Part shown: positions 1-7,443 of the stretch, one piece after another | Position numbering within the stretch: the stretch's first letter is position 1 | Layout: each line of letters begins with the position of its first letter | DNA from: an uncultured Lactobacillus sp. | GTDB taxonomy: Bacteria > Bacillota > Bacilli > Lactobacillales > Lactobacillaceae | Length of the DNA: 18,481 nt | NCBI GenBank assembly: GCA_945281075.1 | Contig: CALYQE010000027.1 | Span: 1 to 18,481 of the forward strand | Reading direction: 5' to 3' | The notes under the pieces: model-generated | Told to the model about the DNA's origin: nothing | What the model saw: the letters and a program-made list of their open reading frames with translations, nothing else | The model's database searches: none | Made by a program: the position numbers and the translations under genes

Positions 1-654
1 AATCTTAACGTAATCACAACCAGCTTCTTCACAAAGCTTACGGATGTCAAGAATGTCTTGTGCTTTACGAGCGAATGAGGCAAAAATAAAGTTAATTCCG
101 TGCTCTAAACCAAACTTGATGTCATCACTGTCTTTTTCAGTAATTCCTGGGAGGCGAATTTCAACACCAGGTGCGTTAACACCTTTCTTAGAACCGATAA
201 CACCAGTATTTTGAGCTTCACAAACCAATTCACGTTTAGCGTCGTCTTTTTCCTTAATTAATAAGTCAACTAAACCGTCATCAATTAAAACATGACCGCC
301 AACATGAGTATCATTGTATAAACCGTCGTATGTAACGTGGATCATGTCCTTGTTACCAGGCTTAGTATCATCCATCGATACACGGATTTGGTCACCAGTA
401 TTGATAGTGAACTTGCCACCTTCTTGGTCGGTTGTTCTAATTTCAGCACCCTTAGTATCTAAGGCAATACCAAGTACAAGGCCTGTTTCTTGTTCAACTT
501 GACGAACCATTTTCATCCGTGAAAGATGTTCTGCATGGTCACCGTGTGAAAAGTTAAAACGAAATACGTTTACACCAGCTTTTGCTAAAGCAGTGATAGT
601 TTCAACATCGTTTGAAGCTGGCCCTAAGGTACTAACAATTTTAGTTTTCTTCAT
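1..654 (-). CDS. pyk: Pyruvate kinase, N-terminal part (runs off the left edge)
   Basis: Pyruvate kinase converts phosphoenolpyruvate and ADP to pyruvate and ATP, the last step of glycolysis, in the cytoplasm. I translated 218 codons from the ATG at 654-652 to the window edge. The protein opens with MKKTKIVSTLGPAS, the standard N-terminus of the family, followed by the active-site segment NVFRFNFSHG (residues 29-38, with R32, N34 and S36) and the DTKGAEIR segment near residues 66-73 that leads into the B domain. The family is usually 470-590 residues, so more than half of the gene, including the rest of the barrel and the C-terminal effector domain, lies outside. A GGGGAG ribosome binding site lies just upstream (about 667-672). 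pfkA ends 28 bases upstream with no terminator between, so the two form a pfkA-pyk operon, as known in lactobacilli. Confidence 0.96.
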   Translation of the reverse strand, partial: MKKTKIVSTLGPASNDVETITALAKAGVNVFRFNFSHGDHAEHLSRMKMVRQVEQETGLVLGIALDTKGAEIRTTDQEGGKFTINTGDQIRVSMDDTKPGNKDMIHVTYDGLYNDTHVGGHVLIDDGLVDLLIKEKDDAKRELVCEAQNTGVIGSKKGVNAPGVEIRLPGITEKDSDDIKFGLEHGINFIFASFARKAQDILDIRKLCEEAGCDYVKI

Positions 655-682
655 TATTTAAAAATCTCCCCAAATCGACTAA

Positions 683-1642
683 TTATTTAGTCATTTCATC
701 ATTTATATCAAGTAACGTCTCATCGCTGCTGTGACTGCCATCAAACAAGTCAAGAATATCATGCGTTTCTAATTCGTTATTCTTCATGCCGACAGCTAAA
801 CCGCCTTTACCATCAAGAAGTAACTTAACCGCATAATTGCCCATCTTTGTCGCATTGACTCTGTCAATAACCGTTGGCGAACCACCACGCTGCATGTGAC
901 CCAAGATATTAGCTCTGGCGTCAAAATCGCCGTATTTTAGAAGCTCAGTTCTAAATTCTTCGGCATTCATTACGCCCTCAGCTAATACGATGATACCATG
1001 ATCTTTGCCATCTGCAAAGCTGCGTGTTAACCGGTCAGCAATTTCCTTTACATCGTATGGACGTTCAGGAACAACAATCGCATCTGCTCCGCTGGCCAAA
1101 CCAACTCGCATCGCAATATCGCCGCAGCCGCGTCCCATTACGTTAATAATGAAAACACGATGGTGACTGCTGGCAGTATCACGAATTTTATCAATTGCTT
1201 CAAGTGCCGTGTTGCAAGCAGTGTCAAGGCCAATTGTATAATCCGTAAATGGAATATCATTGTCAATTGTGCCCGGTAAACCGATTGAGTTAATGCCATG
1301 ACGAGTTAAGGCCAAAGCACCATGGTAAGATCCGTCACCACCAATAACGATGACGGTATCGATCTCATGCTTTTTCAGCTGTTCAACACCCTTTTGCTGC
1401 ACCTCTTCCTGTGCAAACTCAGGGAAACGAGCACTGTATAAAAATGTTCCGCCTAAGCTGATCATGTGATCAACCTTTTCAGCAGTCAAAGTGACAAAGT
1501 CACCTGCAACCAAGCCAGCAAAGCCGTAACGAATGCCCACAACGCCAAGTCCATTATGAATGGCAGTCTTGGTAACAGCTCTGACGGCTGCATTCATTCC
1601 GGGTGCATCGCCGCCGCTCGTTAAAATACCAATTCTTTTCAT
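683..1642 (-). CDS. pfkA: ATP-dependent 6-phosphofructokinase
   Basis: Phosphorylates fructose 6-phosphate to fructose 1,6-bisphosphate with ATP, the committing step of glycolysis. Its 319 residues match the bacterial tetrameric PfkA length. Visible motifs are GGDAPGMN (10-17) and GGDGS (101-105) for ATP, TIDND (125-129) with catalytic D127, R162, MGR (169-171), E222, R243 and the GHMQRGG segment with H249 and R252 for the sugar phosphate. The ATG at 1642 is preceded by GAGGTG at good spacing. Compared with the Geobacillus enzyme, effector-site positions 25, 187 and 211 are K, D and D where R, E and R are expected from memory, while R21, R154 and K213 are kept. This fits the weak allostery known for the L. 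delbrueckii enzyme. First gene of the pfkA-pyk operon; an extended -10 and a cre-like site lie upstream. Confidence 0.98.
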   Translation of the reverse strand: MKRIGILTSGGDAPGMNAAVRAVTKTAIHNGLGVVGIRYGFAGLVAGDFVTLTAEKVDHMISLGGTFLYSARFPEFAQEEVQQKGVEQLKKHEIDTVIVIGGDGSYHGALALTRHGINSIGLPGTIDNDIPFTDYTIGLDTACNTALEAIDKIRDTASSHHRVFIINVMGRGCGDIAMRVGLASGADAIVVPERPYDVKEIADRLTRSFADGKDHGIIVLAEGVMNAEEFRTELLKYGDFDARANILGHMQRGGSPTVIDRVNATKMGNYAVKLLLDGKGGLAVGMKNNELETHDILDLFDGSHSSDETLLDINDEMTK

Positions 1643-1689
1643 GAATTCACCTCATTAAGAACTATTGTGTAATTACTCACATCCACTAA

Positions 1690-1698
1690 ATTTTAACA
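1690..1698 (-). promoter_or_regulatory. Probable pfkA promoter (extended -10)
   Basis: On the minus strand TGTTAAAAT forms an extended -10 element (TG-N-TAAAAT), about 48 bases upstream of the pfkA ATG. A perfect TTGACA lies just upstream (1705-1710), but its spacing to this -10 is too short for a standard pair, so which elements are used is uncertain. Confidence 0.45.
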
Positions 1699-1760
1699 TT
1701 CTTTTGTCAAAAAATCTCACAAAAAATAAGATATTTTCCTTATTTATCAGTCTTTTGCGT

Positions 1761-1774
1761 TGATAGCGCTAACA
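1761..1774. promoter_or_regulatory. cre-like site (CcpA operator) upstream of pfkA-pyk
   Basis: TGATAGCGCTAACA matches the catabolite-responsive element consensus TGWAANCGNTNWCA at 13 of 14 positions and is nearly palindromic, so it reads equally well on both strands. Its centre lies about 70-85 bases upstream of the likely pfkA promoter, a placement compatible with activation by CcpA. CcpA control of pfk-pyk or las operons by upstream cre sites is known in lactic acid bacteria. That it acts here is inference. Confidence 0.6.
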
Positions 1775-1799
1775 GCGTTAATGCCCGTTATTGAGCTGA

Positions 1800-4700
1800 T
1801 TAATCTTTATAATTGACTGCTCGCAAATTAGTCAAGACATACTGTTTTTTGCTCGAATCAAATCGATCATTTTGAACTTTTATGCCAAGTAAGTAGATGT
1901 TACCCTCTTTTAAAAGAGCCTGAACCTTGTCATACACATTAGGAAAAATCACAATTTCTTCACGACTGACGGAATCCACAAAACTCGTAAAGGCCATTGT
2001 GGTTCCCTTTTTAGTTTTAACCAGCTTAATGGTCATCAATTTGCCGACAGCAACGCCAAAGTCATTAGTTTCAAATTGTGCTAACGGTTTGGCGTTAAAC
2101 TTTTCAGCATATTTTTGGACAGCGATTAAAGGTGAAGTCATGGTTGAAAAGCCTAGTGCTTCTTCTTCCATCTCGGCCTTCTTTGAACTGGTTAAAGCTG
2201 GAGCTTCTTTTAAAGGGACGCCGCCCAGACTTTCCGAAAGTGTGAGATTATTACCTGTCAATTCAATATTTTCTATAATCTCCGGACTATTTTGCAGGAG
2301 TTCGTTGCGATTGGCATTAAATTCATCAAAGCAGCCCGCTTTGATCATGGGCTGAATCATTTTAATTTTCAGGTATTTCTGATCAACTCGACGTAAAAAG
2401 TCTTCAAAGTCCTGATATGGCCGATCATGCCGCTTTTGAATGATTTCCTTGAGAAAGTCATTCCGTAAGCCTTTAATGGCACGCAATCCTACTAAAATTT
2501 GACCATCAACTAAACGATAATCAATCGCACTGCGATTAATGTCGGGTGCAAGAATTTTCACGCCTGCATTTTGCGCCCGCATGATGTAATCATTGATTTT
2601 CAGATGGTTGCCGCTGTTCGAATTTAGCATCGCTCCATAAAACTCTGCCGGGAAATGAACCTTTAAATATGCCAGCCAGAAAGCCATCTTCGTGTAAGCT
2701 ACAGCATGTGAACGGTTGAAGCCGTAGTTAGCAAATTGCTCGATATAGTCATAGACATGCGCCGCAACTTCTTTTGAGCGCCCGTTTTTGACTGCGCCCG
2801 CAATAAACTTTGCTCTTTCCTGCTCAATAACTTGCTGATTTTTCTTTGACATTGCCCGCCGTAAAATATCAGCCTCTCCCAACGAAAAACCTGCTAAAAC
2901 TTGCGCCGTTTGCATAACCTGCTCTTGGTAAACCAAAATACCGTAGGTTGGTGCTAAAATTCTTTTCAAGCTCGGATCTGGATAGGTAACTTTTTCCTGA
3001 CCGTTTTTTCTGGCAATAAAGGAATGGATATTTTGCATTGGACCCGGTCGATACAAGGCGTTAACGGCCACCAGATCCTCGAAATTATCAGGATGCAGTT
3101 CGCGCAGAACTCCTCTGATACCGCCAGATTCAAACTGAAAAACCAGCTCGGTTTTGCCTTCTTGAAACAGCTTTAAAGTTTCAGGATCATCAAGCGGAAT
3201 CTGGTTGACGTCAATCTTCTTGTTCTGACTGCGGATCATTTTTTCTGTATCGCCCAGAATAGTTAGGTTGCGTAGTCCCAAAAAGTCGATCTTTAACAAC
3301 CCCAATGCCTCAACATATTTCTTGGTTTGCTGCGTAACGGGAATATTAAGCTGACCTGCCTGCAACCCGGAAATAGCAGCAATTGATTGATCGCTCAAAA
3401 CCAATCCGGCCGCATGAATTGAGTAGTGTCTTGGTAAATTTTCTAGGTTTTGGGCTGTTTCAAACAGCAGCTTGTTTTTTGCACTAGCATCAGCTAAAAG
3501 ACGCATTTTGGCGGAACTTTGATAGGCATCCGCAAGTGAAATTTTGGTTTTGGAAAAAGGCACGCTTTGTGACCACTTGCTCAGTTCCGCTTCACTTAAG
3601 CCAAAAACGCGGCCGGCATCACGTAAAACTTGTTTGGCTGCCAAAGTACCAAAGGTCAGAATTTGCGCCGCATGGTCCATGCCATATTTTTGAAACATGT
3701 ATTTGATGACATCATCACGACGATTATCCGGAATGTCTAAGTCAATATCCGGCATTTCGTGTCTGGCCGGATTTAAAAACCGTTCAAATAAAAGGTGATA
3801 ATGGAGCGGATCAACTTCGGAAATGCTTAAGGCATATGAAACTAACGATCCACAAGCAGAACCACGCCCCGGACCAGTGACGATGTCAGCGCGGTGACAA
3901 TAATTAACAACATCCCAAACGATCAAGAAATAATCATTAAAGCCCATTTGATCAATCACGCTCAACTCATAGTCAAGCTGTTTTTGGTAATTCTTCGGAA
4001 TTTGCCGATCTTTAAACCTATTTCTCAGACCCATTTGGGCTAAGTAATTAAGATATTCTTTTGAAGTTGCAAACTTATTTTGCTGATATTGGGGTAAAAC
4101 TGGTGTTTGGAAAACCACCTTGGCATCACAAAGCTGCGCCACCTGCCAGCTATTTTTTAAGGCTTCGTCCAAGTCGAGATCATGATACCTGACCGCTAAT
4201 TCCTGCACTGAGGGCAAATAATGTGACCCCTTTTGCTTAGCTAGCTCCAAAACATCCTGCAGCACCTCGCCTTTTTTCACGGCTTGCAAGGTTTTAGTCA
4301 AAAATTGATCTTTTGGTTTTAAATAATGCGTGTCTTCCAAATTGACGATGGGCAATTCAAACTGTTTAGCAAGGGACTTAACATATTCAAAATAGTTTCT
4401 TTGGCGTTCAGTGCCATAAACACCCAAGTAAAGAGAACTGCTTGGCGCTATTAGTTTCAATAAGTGACGCAAGAAATCAGTTCCTACCTCCTGACCTTGC
4501 TGTTGCCAGAGGTTTAAAAGCTCACTAGATTGATTGGCGGGAACAATTAATACCAGCTCTTTAAGATATTTTTCCAGATCGGCAAGCGTTAGCACCTTTT
4601 TTTTGGTGCCATTTTCAGTGCGCAAGTTAATATTGCTGGAAATCCGCAAGATATTCCGGTAGCCTTCGTCTGTTTTGGCGAGAGCAATCAGATCATACTG

Positions 4701-4931
4701 GTGTGCACTATCGATCAAACCATTCAGTCTGATCTGCATGCCCAAAAGCGGCTTGATGCCAACTTCTTGAGCCACTTCATAAAAGTTCACTAGACCATAA
4801 GTAACATTGACATCAGTTAGACCGACCGCTTCATAACCAGCATTTTTGGCGCTGACCAATAAATCTTTAATTTTAATCGGACTTTCTAGTAATGTGAATG
4901 AACTGATGTTTTGCAATGCCGCGACTTTCAT
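1800..4931 (-). CDS. dnaE: DNA polymerase III subunit alpha, DnaE type
   Basis: Replicative family C polymerase. In Firmicutes, DnaE works beside PolC and extends primers, mainly on the lagging strand. The 1043 residues are slightly shorter than Bacillus DnaE. Order: PHP domain (about 1-200), polymerase core with GPGRGSACGS (353-362), the catalytic acidic cluster PDIDLD (394-399) and the third aspartate in KIDFLGL (D549), an S-x-HAAG segment near 504-509, then helix-hairpin-helix and OB-fold regions. The C-terminal OB fold starts around residue 960 and ends in LTNLRAVNYKD. The PHP domain is degenerate: the family HLHVHS and LTDHG segments read LQNISS and LTDVN, so most metal-binding histidines are missing and no proofreading activity is expected from it. 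The ATG at 4931 has an AGGGGG ribosome binding site. pfkA follows after a 157-base gap without a clear terminator. Confidence 0.97.
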   Translation of the reverse strand: MKVAALQNISSFTLLESPIKIKDLLVSAKNAGYEAVGLTDVNVTYGLVNFYEVAQEVGIKPLLGMQIRLNGLIDSAHQYDLIALAKTDEGYRNILRISSNINLRTENGTKKKVLTLADLEKYLKELVLIVPANQSSELLNLWQQQGQEVGTDFLRHLLKLIAPSSSLYLGVYGTERQRNYFEYVKSLAKQFELPIVNLEDTHYLKPKDQFLTKTLQAVKKGEVLQDVLELAKQKGSHYLPSVQELAVRYHDLDLDEALKNSWQVAQLCDAKVVFQTPVLPQYQQNKFATSKEYLNYLAQMGLRNRFKDRQIPKNYQKQLDYELSVIDQMGFNDYFLIVWDVVNYCHRADIVTGPGRGSACGSLVSYALSISEVDPLHYHLLFERFLNPARHEMPDIDLDIPDNRRDDVIKYMFQKYGMDHAAQILTFGTLAAKQVLRDAGRVFGLSEAELSKWSQSVPFSKTKISLADAYQSSAKMRLLADASAKNKLLFETAQNLENLPRHYSIHAAGLVLSDQSIAAISGLQAGQLNIPVTQQTKKYVEALGLLKIDFLGLRNLTILGDTEKMIRSQNKKIDVNQIPLDDPETLKLFQEGKTELVFQFESGGIRGVLRELHPDNFEDLVAVNALYRPGPMQNIHSFIARKNGQEKVTYPDPSLKRILAPTYGILVYQEQVMQTAQVLAGFSLGEADILRRAMSKKNQQVIEQERAKFIAGAVKNGRSKEVAAHVYDYIEQFANYGFNRSHAVAYTKMAFWLAYLKVHFPAEFYGAMLNSNSGNHLKINDYIMRAQNAGVKILAPDINRSAIDYRLVDGQILVGLRAIKGLRNDFLKEIIQKRHDRPYQDFEDFLRRVDQKYLKIKMIQPMIKAGCFDEFNANRNELLQNSPEIIENIELTGNNLTLSESLGGVPLKEAPALTSSKKAEMEEEALGFSTMTSPLIAVQKYAEKFNAKPLAQFETNDFGVAVGKLMTIKLVKTKKGTTMAFTSFVDSVSREEIVIFPNVYDKVQALLKEGNIYLLGIKVQNDRFDSSKKQYVLTNLRAVNYKD

Positions 4932-4957
4932 CTTATGTCCCCCTTTGTTCTAAAATT

Positions 4958-4966
4958 AGTATACCA
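4958..4966 (-). promoter_or_regulatory. dnaE promoter (extended -10)
   Basis: Reading minus, TGGTATACT gives an extended -10 (TG-N-TATACT) 27 bases upstream of the dnaE start. No good -35 hexamer sits 17 bases upstream (CAAACT, 4981-4986). That segment overlaps the -35 of the divergent plus-strand promoter, so the two promoters may interfere. Confidence 0.6.
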
Positions 4967-4983
4967 AAAACAGTAGTTTTAGT

Positions 4984-5012
4984 TTGAAAACCTGCATAAA
5001 CTTTGCTAAAAT
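4984..5012 (+). promoter_or_regulatory. Sigma-A type promoter of the DUF2929-like gene
   Basis: TTGAAA (4984-4989), a 17-base spacer and TAAAAT (5007-5012) each differ from the vegetative consensus at one position. Transcription should start near 5019, which fixes the gene start at the later ATG at 5037. Confidence 0.75.
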
Positions 5013-5023
5013 TCTTCTATGAA

Positions 5024-5029
5024 AGAGGG
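5024..5029 (+). promoter_or_regulatory. Ribosome binding site deciding the start at 5037
   Basis: AGAGGG with 7 bases to the ATG at 5037. The upstream in-frame ATG at 5019 has no such site and lies at the predicted transcription start. Confidence 0.7.
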
Positions 5030-5036
5030 TACCACT

Positions 5037-5243
5037 ATGGGTCGTTATGTTGTAACAATTTGTTGGAGCGTTGTCTACATGTTAATTATCGGTTTTATCG
5101 CCGCCCCATTAACACAAAATGTTTTTAATGTGAATGAGGCTTTGATTATCGGCGTGATCTTCGGTATTTTATTTGCGGCAATCATCCCTAGAATTACTGC
5201 TCATTCAGTTAAAGATAAAAGCAAATATAGTAAACTTAAATAA
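5037..5243 (+). CDS. Small two-helix membrane protein, DUF2929/YjzD-like
   Basis: A 68-residue protein starting MGRYVVTICWSVVYMLIIG, with two hydrophobic segments (about 3-25 and 34-51) and a basic, hydrophilic C-terminal tail rich in lysine. Size, two-helix layout and the YVVTxxWS opening resemble the uncharacterised DUF2929 (YjzD-like) family of Firmicutes; this assignment is from memory of the family. The frame is open from an ATG at 5019, but the promoter predicts a transcript starting at about that base, and AGAGGG (5024-5029) lies 7 bases before the ATG at 5037, so 5037 is the start I choose. The gene diverges from dnaE and ends in its own terminator. Function unknown. Confidence 0.8.
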   Translation: MGRYVVTICWSVVYMLIIGFIAAPLTQNVFNVNEALIIGVIFGILFAAIIPRITAHSVKDKSKYSKLK

Positions 5244-5249
5244 GCATAT

Positions 5250-5284
5250 AAAAAACCACTGATGTCATTCATCAGTGGTTTTTT
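5250..5284. terminator. Bidirectional rho-independent terminator
   Basis: A perfect 15-base-pair hairpin: left arm 5250-5264 (AAAAAACCACTGATG), loop 5265-5269, right arm 5270-5284 (CATCAGTGGTTTTTT). The A/T ends give a U-run in both directions, so it can end both the plus-strand small gene and the convergent nucleotidase gene, whose stop codon is at 5289-5291. Confidence 0.92.
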
Positions 5285-5288
5285 AGTC

Positions 5289-6836
5289 TTAATAGAAACA
5301 ATAGTTCTTGGTTATGTCTACTTTAGGTTTTAGTTTTGTCAAAAATTCTTCAAACATCTGTGGATAATCTTTATCCAAAGTCAAGTCAATTTTTGCACTT
5401 GCGTAAGCCGGATAAAAGCCGCCACCATTAGCCCGGTAATTGTTCACCGCCAAGCTGTAAATTTCTTGATCATTAATTGGCTGCCCGTTTAATTCGAGCT
5501 TGACCAGACGCTGGCCCACTTTACGAGCTATCTCGGCTTCATATTTCACCGGATAAAAAACATCAAAGTTAAACAGTTGCTCGCACTTTTCGGGGCAAAA
5601 AGTGATTTTGCCATCATTGTCTTTTCTTAAAAAAGACAAGCTGTACTCAATAATTGCTCTTAATTCTTTTCCGGTTACCTTCACCCGACAGAGCTGGTTT
5701 GAAAAGGGATAGTTCAACAAAATATCGCGCATCGTCACTTTTTCGTTGAAACCATGTGCTGTTTCACTCATTACGGCGGTCGCTGAAATCTTAGCCTTAG
5801 TAAAATAAAGCTGCATTTGCTGTAAAAGGTTTATGAATGGTGCCCCCTCAATTCGACCTTGCATTGCATTGGTTATGGGGGCCGGTTGATCCAGCTTGGC
5901 AATTGGTTGATCAAGCCATTTTTGCGTACTCTTATCCAGATTGTTTGCCAGCTTAACAATTTCTGGATCAGGATCATAATCTTTGGTTTCAATTAACATT
6001 GCTTGCTTTGAAATGATTTTTTTGGTTTCGTCATCAATTTCTAGCACCACTTTGCCAACCGCTTCGCCTCTTGCTCCAGGTTGCACAATTGCCGTTTGAT
6101 GGGCTACAACAGCCAGTTTGCAATGCTGGTGCCCCGTCAAGAAGACGTCAATTCCGGGAATCTTGGTCAAAATTTGATAGCCTTCATTTTCTCCGGTATT
6201 TGGTTCCGTTGCTTCTCCCGAAACCGGATCTGCTTCAAAACCGCCGTGATAAATTACCGCCAGGACATCAACTTGCGGCCGTAATAATTGTACATAGTAG
6301 CTCAGCTGCGCATAAGCAGAAGCAAATCTTAAGCCGGCAATATTTTCGGCAGGCTCCCAGCTGGGTACCTTTTGCGTAGTAACACCTAATAAGCCAACCT
6401 TGACCCCACTTTTTTCAGTAATCAAAGACTCCAAGCCAAAAGCCGGCCGATTCTCCTTACTATGCAAAATATTATCATTAAGAGTTGGTGCTTTACTCTG
6501 GTCAAAGTAATGTGCTAAATAGTCAAGTCCAAAATCAAAATCGTGATTTCCTAAACAGCGGGCATCATAGCCAAGCGCATTATCAAGCTCAATAAATTTT
6601 TTAAAAGCTGCATCATCTTGAACTGAATGAACATATGAAGCTAGCGGCGAGCCTTGCAAAAAGTCACCGGCATCGGTCAGAACAACATTTTGCTCACCAT
6701 ATCTGGCCTTTTCATTTTTAAAGACGCTGCTCACCCTGCTTAAACCATAAGGATCCTCATACTTTTGCTTATTTTGATAATCCGTTGGCAAAACATAGCC
6801 ATGAAGATCACTTGAACTTAAGAAAACTAGTTTCAT
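5289..6836 (-). CDS. Metallophosphatase of the 5'-nucleotidase/UshA family, cytoplasmic
   Basis: A 515-residue two-domain enzyme expected to hydrolyse nucleotides or related phosphate esters using two metal ions. The N-terminal metallophosphatase domain shows DLHG (D10, H12), GDFLQGSP (D58), GNHDFDFG (N97, H98), YHGGFE (H197) and GHQH (H236, H238), which is the full ligand set. The C-terminal 5'-nucleotidase domain (about 315-510) carries the conserved segments NYPFSNQL and NNYRANGGGFYPAY used for nucleotide stacking. No signal peptide or anchor is present, unlike exported UshA or CpdB, so it probably acts in the cytoplasm like Bacillus YunD. The exact substrate (5'-nucleotides, 2',3'-cyclic nucleotides, UDP-sugar or NAD) cannot be read from sequence. 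The ATG at 6836 follows an AAAGGGA ribosome binding site. No clear promoter is seen in the 71 bases after rpmF; a CTAAC-T-GTTAG palindrome sits at 6857-6867. Confidence 0.9.
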   Translation of the reverse strand: MKLVFLSSSDLHGYVLPTDYQNKQKYEDPYGLSRVSSVFKNEKARYGEQNVVLTDAGDFLQGSPLASYVHSVQDDAAFKKFIELDNALGYDARCLGNHDFDFGLDYLAHYFDQSKAPTLNDNILHSKENRPAFGLESLITEKSGVKVGLLGVTTQKVPSWEPAENIAGLRFASAYAQLSYYVQLLRPQVDVLAVIYHGGFEADPVSGEATEPNTGENEGYQILTKIPGIDVFLTGHQHCKLAVVAHQTAIVQPGARGEAVGKVVLEIDDETKKIISKQAMLIETKDYDPDPEIVKLANNLDKSTQKWLDQPIAKLDQPAPITNAMQGRIEGAPFINLLQQMQLYFTKAKISATAVMSETAHGFNEKVTMRDILLNYPFSNQLCRVKVTGKELRAIIEYSLSFLRKDNDGKITFCPEKCEQLFNFDVFYPVKYEAEIARKVGQRLVKLELNGQPINDQEIYSLAVNNYRANGGGFYPAYASAKIDLTLDKDYPQMFEEFLTKLKPKVDITKNYCFY

Positions 6837-6880
6837 TGCTTCCCTTTCTTAATCTGCTAACTGTTAGTTTTTAAGTAAAA

Positions 6881-6905
6881 AAAAGACACCGCAGTGGTGT
6901 CTTTT
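6881..6905 (-). terminator. rpmF rho-independent terminator
   Basis: AAAAGACACC (6881-6890), loop GCAGT, GGTGTCTTTT (6896-6905). Reading minus, the hairpin begins 2 bases after the rpmF stop and ends in a run of at least seven T. It also has T residues on the other side, but no convergent gene needs it there. Confidence 0.9.
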
Positions 6906-6907
6906 AG

Positions 6908-7099
6908 TTAATTATTGTCGCTTGCGTTAGTTTCGCTAACAACTTGACGCCCCTTGTAATAACCTTTTGGTGAAACGCGGTGACTCAAACGGTATTCACC
7001 AGTAGTTGCATCATAGTGCATTGCTGGAACAGCTAACTTGATATGGCCACGACGGGAACGTTTCTTTTGTTTAGAAGTATGTCTCTTAGGAACTGCCAT
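6908..7099 (-). CDS. rpmF: 50S ribosomal protein bL32
   Basis: A 63-residue structural protein of the large ribosomal subunit. The start [19 protein letters not shown] is diagnostic of bL32. It has no cysteine, so it is the zinc-independent form rather than the CxxC type. The ATG at 7099 has an AAAGGAG ribosome binding site. The gene lies 113 bases downstream of the LapA-like gene, with its own promoter (7178-7206), an inverted repeat in its leader and a terminator right after the stop, so it is mainly a single-gene unit, though read-through from the upstream operon is possible. Confidence 0.97.
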   Translation of the reverse strand: MAVPKRHTSKQKKRSRRGHIKLAVPAMHYDATTGEYRLSHRVSPKGYYKGRQVVSETNASDNN

Positions 7100-7129
7100 T
7101 TAATTGATCTCCTTTATTGTAGATTTACG

Positions 7130-7161
7130 TTTTTAGGTCACTAGTAAAAAAGCGCCTAAAA
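7130..7161 (-). repeat. Inverted repeat in the rpmF leader
   Basis: TTTTAGG (7131-7137) and CCTAAAA (7155-7161) are perfect 7-base inverted arms around a 17-base spacer, between the rpmF promoter and its ribosome binding site. It could fold in the leader RNA. A regulatory role, for example ribosomal protein autoregulation, is speculation. Confidence 0.4.
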
Positions 7162-7177
7162 CACTTCACGATTGTTA

Positions 7178-7206
7178 ATGATACTATTGTATCTCAAATA
7201 AATCAA
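7178..7206 (-). promoter_or_regulatory. rpmF promoter
   Basis: Reading minus: TTGATT (7206-7201), a 17-base spacer and TATCAT (7183-7178). TACAAT just upstream of this -10 is an alternative but lacks a well-spaced -35. Confidence 0.55.
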
Positions 7207-7212
7207 GCTATA

Positions 7213-7434
7213 TTAGTTATTCTTATCTTCTTTATGGCCCGCGGACCCACAAAACCAGCCAATGAGGACGCCAATGATGATCATGATTACCAAAATGATG
7301 ATTAGTGGCACCTTGACGTTAAACAGTCCAAAGTTGATCGCTACATTATTGGTGTTAAGAACAACAAAGATAACTGCTAACAAGCAAAGAATCAATATGA
7401 AAACAAGTTTTATTTGTCGAACTCTCCCCTTCAT
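7213..7434 (-). CDS. LapA-domain (DUF1049-like) small membrane protein
   Basis: A 73-residue protein with two transmembrane helices (about 8-28 and 42-63) separated by the segment NTNNVAINFGLFNVKVPL, the pattern of the LapA/DUF1049 family (Bacillus YrvD-like), and a short charged tail. In Gram-negatives LapA takes part in lipopolysaccharide assembly; the role in Firmicutes is not known. The ATG lies 9 bases after the stop of the dehydrogenase gene, with AGTAGGG overlapping that stop as a weak ribosome binding site, so its translation is probably coupled. It is the last gene of the obgE group before rpmF. Confidence 0.8.
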   Translation of the reverse strand: MKGRVRQIKLVFILILCLLAVIFVVLNTNNVAINFGLFNVKVPLIIILVIMIIIGVLIGWFCGSAGHKEDKNN

Positions 7435-7443
7435 CTTTTTGCC

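Noticed and set aside
1743..1799. Possible dnaE terminator formed by the palindromic TAGCGCTA region
   Set aside because: The symmetric part is short, no T-run follows, and the sequence matches the cre consensus better.
1927..2355. 142-codon plus-strand open frame
   Set aside because: It lies entirely antisense to the C-terminal part of dnaE, has no ribosome binding site or recognisable domain, and is best explained as a shadow frame.
6071..6379. Two overlapping plus-strand frames of 67 and 102 codons
   Set aside because: Both are antisense to the metallophosphatase domain of the 5'-nucleotidase family gene and share no protein features.
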